From NCBI GenBank assembly GCA_030632175.1, contig DAOVVG010000036.1:1-14848 (forward strand): a stretch of DNA of 14,848 bases, written 5' to 3'. The translations under genes and the position numbers were made by a program. The notes under the pieces are model-generated. The model ran no database searches, had not been told where the DNA came from, and saw only the letters and a list, made by a program, of their open reading frames with translations. This DNA comes from Gammaproteobacteria bacterium. Its GTDB lineage: Bacteria > Pseudomonadota > Gammaproteobacteria > UBA9214. Position 1 is the first letter of the stretch. Each line of letters opens with the position of its first letter. Shown one piece after another: positions 1 through 6,127 of the stretch.

Positions 1-2
1 AC

Positions 3-152
3 CCGCCATCATTCCATGAGATCAGATCGTTATCGGGTCGCTTGTACAAAGATCAGGGCATAGACCCTCAATCCCTGCTTGGTCATAAGAGTGCAGAGAC
101 AACGGCGCTGTACATCGATGTGCGCGGTTCTGAATGGATGTCCGTGGGGTAG
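3..152 (+). CDS. Tyrosine recombinase (lambda-type integrase), C-terminal 49 residues, partial at window edge
   Basis: This is the 3' end of a site-specific recombinase gene whose 5' part lies left of the window. The reading frame from base 3 to the TAG at 150-152 encodes the C-terminal catalytic core. It shows the HxxR box (HEIR, His5 and Arg8 of the visible part, bases 15-26), the LLGHKS motif with the third catalytic His (residue 28), and the nucleophilic Tyr in ALYID (residue 37, bases 111-113). The His-to-Tyr spacing of 9 residues and the short RGSEW tail match lambda Int closely (its tail is RGREW). Such enzymes integrate and excise prophages or genomic islands. In lambda the 3' end of int faces attP, so the element edge is expected just to the right. 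Whether the gene is intact upstream cannot be seen. Confidence 0.9.
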   Translation, partial: PPSFHEIRSLSGRLYKDQGIDPQSLLGHKSAETTALYIDVRGSEWMSVG

Positions 153-183
153 TTTCGGGAATATTTCGGGAAAGTTTTGGGAA
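153..183. repeat. Three 9-bp direct repeats with 11-bp period immediately after the integrase stop
   Basis: TTTCGGGAA occurs at 153-161 and 164-172, and the variant TTTTGGGAA at 175-183, so the copies start exactly 11 bases apart, about one helical turn. The first copy begins on the base after the integrase stop codon. The position and phasing recall the tandem arm-type Int sites P'1-P'2-P'3 of lambda, which lie between the core site and the int gene. Calling these Int-binding sites is inference. Confidence 0.6.
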
Positions 184-192
184 TCCTTAAAG

Positions 193-211
193 ACCTGCAT
201 TCAATTCAGGT
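193..211. repeat. Imperfect inverted repeat between integrase and the ClC gene
   Basis: ACCTGCATT-C-AATTCAGGT at 193-211 is a palindrome with 9-bp arms and a single mismatch. It lies 41 bases after the integrase stop and 14 bases before the end of the convergent ClC gene. It could form a small hairpin that ends either transcript, although no good T-run follows on either strand. It could also belong to the attachment site of the element on the left. Neither role is proven. Confidence 0.35.
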
Positions 212-225
212 GTTTACATGGTTGC

Positions 226-1962
226 CTAGTTAACGCGGTAGCTGCGGTCGATATCCTCGCGTGTCAGTACCCCGTAAACCCTGCTGATTCCCGGAATGGT
301 ATGCCGGGTAACGTACAGGGCTTCGGCATCATGCGTGTTCAGAATTTCCAGTGCTTCCTGCAGTGTTGCCTGGAAATCGACAGCATTGATGTCTCTGCGT
401 TCAGCCGGTATTTCCGTCAGTGAATAGGCTGTTTTTTCCGGATGTTCCTGCATCTCGCGCGCCAGGTCTGCCGCCGGCATGATGGCAAGGGGCTGTTGGT
501 CCCGGGTAATCAGTATCCAGCGGGGCTCGTTTGCCAGTGCGTCCAGCGCCTGCTGGTGGTCCACTGTTTCTGTTAATGATGCATAGCGGCGTTCCATTAC
601 ACTGGCTACGCCGACGCGTCTCAAAGCCTGGGTAATGGGTGTATCCCGGTAGTCCAGGCCGCGTGCTTTCATCAGTACCACGTAGACAGATTCCTTGCCA
701 AAGACTTCCCGGCTGACCAGTACGCCGGCAATCAGTGCCAGCATGCCCGGCAGAATGATGTGCGGATTGGCAGTGAGTTCCAGCAGTGCTGTGAGTGCGG
801 CGAGTGGCGCCTGCAGTGTGGCGCCCATCATGGTGCACATGCCGATCAATGCATAGAAGGCCGGCGAGGCAATTTCACCCGGCAACCAGGTGTCAGCCAC
901 AATGCCGGTGGCGCCGCCGGCCAGCGCGCCTATCACGATGGTAGGTCCGATCAGACCGCCGGGCAGTCCCAGCCCCAGCCCCACGGCACTGGCAACAATC
1001 TTGGCAACCGTGATAATCAAGAGTAATGACAAGGCCAGTTGCCCCAGCAGTGCCTGGTTGACGGTGTCATAACCGATGCCCATGACTTCCGGTACGCTCA
1101 TGCCAATCAGGCCAACGATGCCGCCGCCGAGCGTGCAGCGTACCCATATTGGCCAGCCTTTCGAGAGGCTGGTCGAGCGCTGCAGTAAATGAATGAAAAG
1201 TGCAGCGATGCCGCCCAGCGTAATCCCCATGATGATGACATAGGGCAATTCCAGCAGGGATTCCAGTTGCATGCCAGGGATAGAAAACACTCGCTCACTG
1301 CCATACACCAGTCGCGTCAGGGTAGTGGCCGCGACAGCGGACAGGATGACCGGTGCGAAACTCACCACCGAGTATTCCATCAAGACAACTTCCATGGAAA
1401 AGATGACGCCGGCCAGCGGGGTGTTAAACGATGCCGCAATGGCGGCGGCAATACCGCAGGCGACCAGTGTTCGCAGGCTGTTGTTTGGCAGTCGCAGCCA
1501 CTGGCCGATCTGGCTGCCGCTGGTGGCGCCCAGGTGTACACTCGGGCCTTCACGACCAACCGAGTGACCGCTGATAATGCTGAGTGCGGCGCCGAAAAAC
1601 TGTGCCACGGCATTGCGCAATGGCAACTTGCCCTGGTGATAGGACAGTCGCTCCATGACATGCACAACGCCGGTCTCGCGGGTTGACTGTTGCAGGTATT
1701 GCCAGATCAGGCCAATAATCAGGCCGCCGGCCAGTGGCAACAACAGCCGCAGGCCGACGCTGAGACCTTCGTAGTTTTCAATATTGCCTTCCGGCAGCAA
1801 CAGGCCCTGCGAGGATTCAACCAGTACCCGGAATGCAATGATAACGCCCCCTGACAGCAGTCCGACCGGGATGGCCAGCATGGATAACTGTGGCAACGCA
1901 TCCAGACTGGAAACGCGCAGTCCGAAATTGTCCAGCCATTGATTCCAGCGATGTTTGAACAC
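226..1962 (-). CDS. ClC-family chloride channel/antiporter with C-terminal CBS domains
   Basis: This inner-membrane anion channel or Cl-/H+ antiporter has 578 residues. Residues 25-430 form the ClC membrane core. They carry the GREGP signature (136-140) with the gating glutamate Glu138 and the GLGLPGGLIGP motif (330-340). A regulatory tail from about 445 to 578 looks like two CBS domains. The start is GTG (1960-1962), supported by AAGGAT at 1968-1973 with a 5-base spacer. Two features are unusual. The first selectivity motif, normally GSGIP, reads ETGVV (96-100). The residue aligned with the internal proton glutamate (Glu203 of E. coli ClC-ec1) appears to be Val192, in FSMEV. The gene is divergent from argC and converges on the integrase. 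The family call is firm, but channel versus antiporter and the ion carried are not settled. Confidence 0.93.
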   Translation of the reverse strand: MFKHRWNQWLDNFGLRVSSLDALPQLSMLAIPVGLLSGGVIIAFRVLVESSQGLLLPEGNIENYEGLSVGLRLLLPLAGGLIIGLIWQYLQQSTRETGVVHVMERLSYHQGKLPLRNAVAQFFGAALSIISGHSVGREGPSVHLGATSGSQIGQWLRLPNNSLRTLVACGIAAAIAASFNTPLAGVIFSMEVVLMEYSVVSFAPVILSAVAATTLTRLVYGSERVFSIPGMQLESLLELPYVIIMGITLGGIAALFIHLLQRSTSLSKGWPIWVRCTLGGGIVGLIGMSVPEVMGIGYDTVNQALLGQLALSLLLIITVAKIVASAVGLGLGLPGGLIGPTIVIGALAGGATGIVADTWLPGEIASPAFYALIGMCTMMGATLQAPLAALTALLELTANPHIILPGMLALIAGVLVSREVFGKESVYVVLMKARGLDYRDTPITQALRRVGVASVMERRYASLTETVDHQQALDALANEPRWILITRDQQPLAIMPAADLAREMQEHPEKTAYSLTEIPAERRDINAVDFQATLQEALEILNTHDAEALYVTRHTIPGISRVYGVLTREDIDRSYRVN

Positions 1963-2105
1963 GATATATCCTTGTGGCCGTGGGTAGCCGACCTTGTTTA
2001 TGCGGCCGAAGCCTGCCTTTGAGAGCGCTATTGTAGAATGAAAGCCCTTGGGATGGTGTACTATCTGCGCATCGTAAATATCAACAGCGAACAGGTGAGT
2101 GAAAC

Positions 2106-3137
2106 ATGATCAAGGTGGGTGTGGTAGGCGGGACCGGTTATACCGGTGTCGAGTTGCTGCGGTTGCTGGCGGGTCACCCGGAATCAGAACTGGTCGTCAT
2201 AACGTCCCGTTCCGAGGCCGGCAAGCCGGTGTCGGAGCTGTTTCCGAATTTGCGCGGCAGTCTGGAACTGGCCTTCTCGGAACCGGACATCGGACAACTG
2301 TCTGCCTGTGACCTGGTGTTTTTTGCAACACCCAACGGTACCGCAATGGGTATGACGCCACAGCTGCTGGAAGCGGGTGTGCGTGTTATTGATCTGGCAG
2401 CTGATTTCAGACTCAGGCAGGCGGACCAGTGGGAGCAGTGGTACGGCATGCCACATGCCTGTCCGCATTTGCTGGATCAGGCGGTTTACGGACTGCCTGA
2501 AATCAACCGTGCCGGAATTGCGCAGGCACAACTGGTGGCCAACCCGGGGTGTTATCCAACCGCGGTGCAGCTTGGCTTTCTGCCGTTGCTGGAAGCGGAC
2601 CTGATTAATCGTGATCAGCTGATTGCCGATGCCAAGTCAGGCGTTAGTGGCGCCGGCAGGAAGGCGGCGACCGGCTCACTGTTATGCGAGGCCAGTGAGA
2701 AGTTCAAGGCCGATGGGGTCGGTGGTCACCGTCACCTGCCGGAAATTTGCCAGGGCCTGGAGGCGGCCTCGGGGGCACCGGTTGGCCTTACGTTTGTGCC
2801 GCACTTGACGCCGATGATTCGCGGTATACATGCGACCCTGTATGCACAGTTGCAGGATGCTGGCGAGGATCTGCAGGCACTGTTCGAAACACGTTACCGT
2901 GATGAGCCGTTCGTCGATGTGTTGCCTGCCGGTGCGCATCCGGAGACTCGCAGTGTACGCGGGGCAAACCACTGCCGGATTGCGGTACACAGGCCGCAGC
3001 AGGGTAATACCGTGGTGGTGCTGTCAGTGATTGATAATCTGGTCAAGGGTGCTGCCGGCCAGGCAGTACAGAACATGAATGTCATGTTTGGTTTCCCTGA
3101 GCAGGCTGGCCTCGCTGATATTGCGCTGCTGCCATAA
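2106..3137 (+). CDS. argC: N-acetyl-gamma-glutamyl-phosphate reductase
   Basis: This cytoplasmic enzyme carries out the third step of arginine biosynthesis. It reduces N-acetylglutamyl-5-phosphate to the semialdehyde with NADPH. The 343-residue length is usual for the long bacterial form. An N-terminal Rossmann fold begins with GGTGYTGVELLRLL (residues 8-21). The catalytic Cys149 sits in NPGCYPT, and the active-site histidine lies in HRHLPEI (from 208). The ATG start at 2106 has an AGGTGAG ribosome site at 2093-2099, 6 bases upstream. A TAGAAT hexamer at 2034-2039 could be a -10 element, but I find no good -35. No other arg gene is in the window. The downstream genes run the same way after a gap of about 100 bases, so partial co-transcription is possible. 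Confidence 0.97.
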   Translation: MIKVGVVGGTGYTGVELLRLLAGHPESELVVITSRSEAGKPVSELFPNLRGSLELAFSEPDIGQLSACDLVFFATPNGTAMGMTPQLLEAGVRVIDLAADFRLRQADQWEQWYGMPHACPHLLDQAVYGLPEINRAGIAQAQLVANPGCYPTAVQLGFLPLLEADLINRDQLIADAKSGVSGAGRKAATGSLLCEASEKFKADGVGGHRHLPEICQGLEAASGAPVGLTFVPHLTPMIRGIHATLYAQLQDAGEDLQALFETRYRDEPFVDVLPAGAHPETRSVRGANHCRIAVHRPQQGNTVVVLSVIDNLVKGAAGQAVQNMNVMFGFPEQAGLADIALLP

Positions 3138-3242
3138 TGTGGCACACAGTTCCTGTTTTTTGTGATCTGTATCCGGCTTATTGCGTGATGTCCTGCCATA
3201 CTGTTGATTCGTGCGGGTGTTCCCGTGACGGGTAGACTGTTG

Positions 3243-3920
3243 ATGCGTGTAGCAGTGATTGCCGGTCTGGGTATAGCCCTGTTTGCAGCATGGTGGCTCT
3301 ATGATCTTGGCAAACTGCGAGGTGTGGATGGGCTGGCTGCGCTGCGCACCGAGCATGCCATGCTTGAGAAGCGGCATGAGAGATTGCTGGAAGATGCCAC
3401 GCTGTTGCGCGAGAAGGTAGCCATTCTGGATCGGTCCAGCCAGATTGACCGCCAGGCGGCGCTGGATGTAAAGGATGATCTCGGGCAACTGGAGGAAGAG
3501 TTGCAGGCGGCACGGGAAGAAGTCGAATTCTACCGCGGCATTGTTGCTCCCGGTGATGTTCAGTCAGGCCTGCGTATTCACCGGTTTACCCTGGAAGAGG
3601 GGATCGCAGTCGGCGAATACCATTATGATCTGGTGCTGACGCAGCTGAAACGCAACGATCGTTATGTAAAGGGGGTTGTTGACTGGAAGATTGCCGGATT
3701 GATGGTGGGTGAGAAGGGTGAGCTGGCGCTTGCCGGTGTCACCAGTCCATCGGTCAAACAACTGAAATTTCGTTTTCGTTATTTTCAGGATCTGGCGGGA
3801 ACGATCACCCTGCCAGAAGGTTTTGAGGCGGAGAAGGTGATCCTGAGTATTCAACCCGAGGGCAAGGGCAAGCCGCCGCCTGTTGAACAGACATTCGACT
3901 GGCCGCAACCGGGTTCTTAA
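3243..3920 (+). CDS. Single-pass membrane protein with coiled coil, DUF6776-like
   Basis: This protein of unknown function has about 225 residues when started at ATG 3243. GTG 3225 (231 residues) and TTG 3204 are in-frame alternatives, and none has a strong ribosome site, so the start is uncertain. One hydrophobic segment (about residues 3-18, ending FAAWWLYDLG) follows a short basic N terminus. It fits a signal anchor that leaves the bulk in the periplasm. A heptad-like, Glu/Leu/Arg-rich stretch (about 27-98) should form a coiled coil. A beta-rich C-terminal domain follows and ends in a Pro-rich tail. I believe this is the family catalogued as DUF6776, recognised from its architecture and its place between argC and a bactofilin gene. 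The bactofilin starts 18 bases after its stop, so the two are almost certainly co-transcribed. A role in envelope organisation is inference from that neighbour. Confidence 0.75.
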   Translation: MRVAVIAGLGIALFAAWWLYDLGKLRGVDGLAALRTEHAMLEKRHERLLEDATLLREKVAILDRSSQIDRQAALDVKDDLGQLEEELQAAREEVEFYRGIVAPGDVQSGLRIHRFTLEEGIAVGEYHYDLVLTQLKRNDRYVKGVVDWKIAGLMVGEKGELALAGVTSPSVKQLKFRFRYFQDLAGTITLPEGFEAEKVILSIQPEGKGKPPPVEQTFDWPQPGS

Positions 3921-3938
3921 CTGACTGGAGAAAATATT

Positions 3939-4367
3939 ATGTTGGGACAAGGAAAAAAATCGAAAAGTGCGGGTGCCAAAGTGGACACCATTATCGGGCA
4001 ACAAACGCGCATCGAGGGTGACGTTCACTTTTCCGGCGGTTTGCATGTCGATGGCCGGATCAAGGGTGGCGTGATTGCCGAGACAGGATCGGGGTCGGTG
4101 CTGACCATCAGTGAGCATGGCAGCATCGAAGGTGATGTGCTGGTGCCCACGGTTATCCTGAATGGCAGTGTTACCGGTGATGTACGTTCCGGCGAACGTA
4201 TCGAGCTCGCGGCCAAGGCCAACGTTGATGGTGATGTGTATTACAACCTTATCGAGATGGCGATGGGCGCTACGGTCAATGGCAGTCTTGTACATAATGC
4301 AGAAACCGATTCCTCGGTGCTTTCATTCGACCGTGAGAGCGCCGAGAGCGGTAATACTACCGAGTAA
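3939..4367 (+). CDS. Bactofilin family cytoskeletal protein
   Basis: Bactofilins are small proteins that polymerise without nucleotide into filaments or sheets, usually at the inner face of the cytoplasmic membrane. They position cell-wall enzymes or other envelope machinery. This one has 142 residues. A short Lys-rich N-terminal tail (1-15) precedes the right-handed beta-helix core (about 17-110). In the core, short strands recur around Gly and Val/Ile residues, as in IEGDVHFSGGLHVDGRIKGG and IEGDVLVPTVILNGSVTGDV. A polar C-terminal tail (about 115-142) follows. The ATG start has GGAG at 3927-3930 with an 8-base spacer. It is preceded by the coiled-coil membrane protein gene and followed by erpA. 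Its TAA stop touches the first base of the erpA operator. M23 peptidases are known bactofilin partners in other bacteria, and one is encoded about 3 kb downstream on the other strand. Confidence 0.9.
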   Translation: MLGQGKKSKSAGAKVDTIIGQQTRIEGDVHFSGGLHVDGRIKGGVIAETGSGSVLTISEHGSIEGDVLVPTVILNGSVTGDVRSGERIELAAKANVDGDVYYNLIEMAMGATVNGSLVHNAETDSSVLSFDRESAESGNTTE

Positions 4368-4391
4368 TACTTGACCAAATTACTCAGGAAA
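4367..4391. promoter_or_regulatory. Predicted IscR type-1 operator overlapping the erpA promoter
   Basis: The 25-base stretch starting ATACTTGACC and ending ACTCAGGAAA matches about 21 of 25 positions of the E. coli IscR type-1 consensus (ATA-SYYGAC-TRWWWYAG-TCRRS-TAT), as I recall it. The site covers the -35 hexamer of the erpA promoter. In enteric bacteria, [2Fe-2S]-IscR represses such sites when Fe-S supply is adequate. No iscR gene is in the window, so the regulator must be encoded elsewhere. Confidence 0.65.
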
Positions 4392-4400
4392 TGACATACT
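4371..4400 (+). promoter_or_regulatory. Predicted sigma-70 promoter of erpA
   Basis: The -35 element is TTGACC at 4371-4376. An 18-base spacer follows, then CATACT at 4395-4400. The TG at 4392-4393, one base before the hexamer, gives an extended -10. Transcription should start near 4407, leaving a leader of about 36 bases. The promoter begins a few bases after the bactofilin stop, so erpA can be expressed independently of the genes upstream. Confidence 0.6.
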
Positions 4401-4442
4401 TTTCGCTCTCGCAGTTGTCCTAAAGCAAGAGGCAGTATTCAA

Positions 4443-4796
4443 ATGAGTGAAGCAGCAACAGAAATGGCAGTCGATGTGGCTTTTAGTGATGCCGCGGCCA
4501 GAAAGGTCAAGCGCTTGATCGAGGAGGAAAATAATCCGAATCTCAGGTTGCGAATCTATATCTCGGGCGGTGGTTGTTCCGGCTTTCAGTATGGTTTTTC
4601 TTTCGACGAGAATACCAGCGAAGGTGATCTTACTGTCGAAAATGGGGATGTGGCGCTCGTCATTGACCCTATGAGCTATCAATACCTTATTGGTGCTGAG
4701 GTTGATTACACCGAGGGTCTGGAAGGGGAGCAATTTGTAGTGCGTAACCCCAACGCGACAACGACTTGTGGTTGCGGTTCTTCATTTTCTGTCTGA
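4443..4796 (+). CDS. erpA: Iron-sulfur cluster insertion protein ErpA (A-type carrier)
   Basis: ErpA is a cytoplasmic A-type carrier that passes Fe-S clusters from the scaffold to apo-enzymes, including isoprenoid-pathway enzymes in E. coli. The protein has 117 residues, close to the E. coli length. It keeps the three cluster-binding cysteines: Cys45 in GGGCSGFQYGF, and Cys109 and Cys111 in TTCGCGSSF near the C terminus. The ATG start has AAGAGG at 4427-4432, 10 bases upstream. ErpA rather than IscA or SufA is favoured by the acidic N-terminal extension, the NPNAT-TCGCG tail, and its place in the argC–anmK–tyrS neighbourhood. It has its own promoter with a predicted IscR site upstream and a strong terminator downstream, so it looks like a single-gene unit plus read-through from the bactofilin operon. 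Confidence 0.96.
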   Translation: MSEAATEMAVDVAFSDAAARKVKRLIEEENNPNLRLRIYISGGGCSGFQYGFSFDENTSEGDLTVENGDVALVIDPMSYQYLIGAEVDYTEGLEGEQFVVRNPNATTTCGCGSSFSV

Positions 4797-4815
4797 GTAG
4801 TCATTAGTTCTTTGC

Positions 4816-4850
4816 GGCAAGGGGGCTTAATTGCCCCCTTGCCTGTTTTA
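4816..4850 (+). terminator. Intrinsic terminator after erpA
   Basis: A perfect 11-bp stem is formed by GGCAAGGGGGC (4816-4826) and GCCCCCTTGCC (4833-4843) around a TTAATT loop. TGTTTTA follows at 4844-4850. It begins 19 bases after the erpA stop and should separate erpA from the citrate synthase gene. Confidence 0.9.
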
Positions 4851-4913
4851 CGGGCCGGGTTTTGCTAACGCCGGTTTATAAATCAGCTGATCCGTCAGTG
4901 ATCATCTTCAACC

Positions 4914-4918
4914 GGGAG
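4914..4918 (+). promoter_or_regulatory. Ribosome binding site deciding the citrate synthase start
   Basis: GGGAG lies 6 bases before GTG 4925. The longer in-frame option, TTG 4862, has no such site, begins only 12 bases after the terminator, and would add 21 residues that do not look like the family. Confidence 0.65.
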
Positions 4919-4924
4919 TGTGCA

Positions 4925-6085
4925 GTGACTGACTATCAACCAGGGCTGGAAGGCGTTCCTGCGACTAAATCGAATATTTCTTTTCTGGATGGCAAGCAGG
5001 GCATCCTGACATACCGTGGTTACCGTATTGTCGATCTGGCAGAGAACAGTACCTATGAAGAAACAGCCTATCTGCTGCTGGACGGTGAATTGCCTACTGC
5101 AGCACAACTGGCCATGTTTGATTCCCTGGTGCGTGAACACCGGCGAGTGAAGTACAACATTCGTGACATTATGAAATCGTCGCCGGTTACCGGCCACCCG
5201 ATGGAAATGTTGCAAACAGCGGTTGCCAGCCTCGGCATGTTTTATCCTAACAATGTTCCGGTACAGATTCGCAGCCCGGGTGATGAAAGCGAGCAATATG
5301 TGCACGGCCAGTCGATTCGGATACTGGCGCGCATGGCTACGCTGGTAGCCATGTGGCAACAGATGCGTATTGGTAATGATCCGGTGCGCCCCCGCACCGA
5401 CCTGAGTTACGCAGCCAATTTTCTCTATATGTTTTTTAATGGTGTGGAACCGGATCCGCTGGTTGCGCGCATTATAGACACCTGTTTTATCCTGCATGCC
5501 GAACACACCATCAATGCCTCGACATTTGCAGCCATGGTAACCGGCTCAACGCTGGCGATGCCGTCCTACGTTATCTCGGCAGCTATTGGCACCCTTGCCG
5601 GACCCTTGCATGGCGGTGCAAACGAGCGCGTTATCACCATGCTGCAGGAAATCGGCAAGCCTGAACATGCCAGGGCATGGCTGGAGAAAAAGCTGGCAGC
5701 CAAAGAGACTATCTGGGGAATGGGACATCGCGAGTACAAGGTTAAGGATCCACGGGCAACCCTGTTGCAAAAACTGATGCGCGAGCTGGCTGACTCCCAG
5801 GGCACCATTAGCCCCCTGTTTGAAACGGCGCTGGCGCTTGAAGAGGCCTGTGAAGAATCACTGGCACCGAAGGGAATCTATCCCAATGTGGATTTTTATT
5901 CCGGCATTCTGTATCGCGAAATCGGTATCCCGCCGGACCAGTTTACGTCACTGTTTGCGATTGCGCGTACGGCTGGCTGGCTGGCCCACTGGCGTGAGCA
6001 GGTTTCTGAAAACAGGATCTTCAGGCCTACCCAGGTATATACCGGTTATGAACCCCGGAATTATATGCCGGTAGGTGAGCGCTAG
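4925..6085 (+). CDS. Citrate synthase, cyanobacterial-like/dimeric type
   Basis: Citrate synthase condenses acetyl-CoA and oxaloacetate to citrate in the cytoplasm, the entry step of the TCA cycle. From GTG 4925 the protein has 386 residues (407 from TTG 4862). It spans a standard citrate synthase fold: YRGYRI near 30, then His229 in GPLHGGANE, His268 in GMGHREYKVKDPRA, and Asp323 in YPNVDFYSG, which form the catalytic triad. It starts directly at the GLEGVPATKSNISFLDG region. It therefore lacks the N-terminal beta-sheet extension of the hexameric GltA of E. coli and Pseudomonas, and resembles cyanobacterial and Gram-positive dimeric enzymes. A 2-methylcitrate synthase cannot be excluded, but no prp genes are nearby. 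The gene lies between erpA and anmK, converging on anmK with a 20-base gap. TATAAA at 4877-4882 is a possible -10, with no clear -35. Confidence 0.92.
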   Translation: MTDYQPGLEGVPATKSNISFLDGKQGILTYRGYRIVDLAENSTYEETAYLLLDGELPTAAQLAMFDSLVREHRRVKYNIRDIMKSSPVTGHPMEMLQTAVASLGMFYPNNVPVQIRSPGDESEQYVHGQSIRILARMATLVAMWQQMRIGNDPVRPRTDLSYAANFLYMFFNGVEPDPLVARIIDTCFILHAEHTINASTFAAMVTGSTLAMPSYVISAAIGTLAGPLHGGANERVITMLQEIGKPEHARAWLEKKLAAKETIWGMGHREYKVKDPRATLLQKLMRELADSQGTISPLFETALALEEACEESLAPKGIYPNVDFYSGILYREIGIPPDQFTSLFAIARTAGWLAHWREQVSENRIFRPTQVYTGYEPRNYMPVGER

Positions 6086-6102
6086 AAGCTGTGCGAATTC
6101 CC

Positions 6103-6127
6103 GGGTCAGTGGCAGGATAACTGACCC
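6103..6127. terminator. Hairpin at the convergent citrate synthase/anmK junction
   Basis: GGGTCAGT (6103-6110) and ACTGACCC (6120-6127) form a perfect 8-bp stem with a 9-base loop. The hairpin overlaps the last codons and stop of anmK and lies 18 bases after the citrate synthase stop. It could act as a terminator for either gene, but neither side has a T-run, so the call is weak. Confidence 0.3.

Noticed and set aside
79..423. Plus-strand open frame of 114 codons across the integrase end and the ClC 3' end
   Set aside because: It is out of frame with the clear integrase frame, starts inside that gene, and its Cys-rich product resembles no known family. It is a shadow of the two real genes.
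2038..2109. 23-codon open frame overlapping the argC start by ATGA, a possible leader peptide
   Set aside because: It has no proper ribosome site and no run of Arg codons. The best -10 candidate (2034-2039) would start transcription downstream of its ATG.
3130..3165. TGCCA/TGGCA hairpin over the argC stop followed by a T6 run, a possible terminator
   Set aside because: The stem is only 5 bp and the T-run begins about 13 bases after it, so it does not have the geometry of an intrinsic terminator.
3564..4295. 243-codon minus-strand open frame opposite the coiled-coil and bactofilin genes
   Set aside because: The plus-strand frames encode recognisable proteins with ribosome sites. The antisense product is His/Thr/Gln-rich with no family resemblance.
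4895..5506. 203-codon minus-strand open frame opposite citrate synthase
   Set aside because: It lies wholly antisense to a catalytic-residue-complete enzyme and has no recognisable motif.
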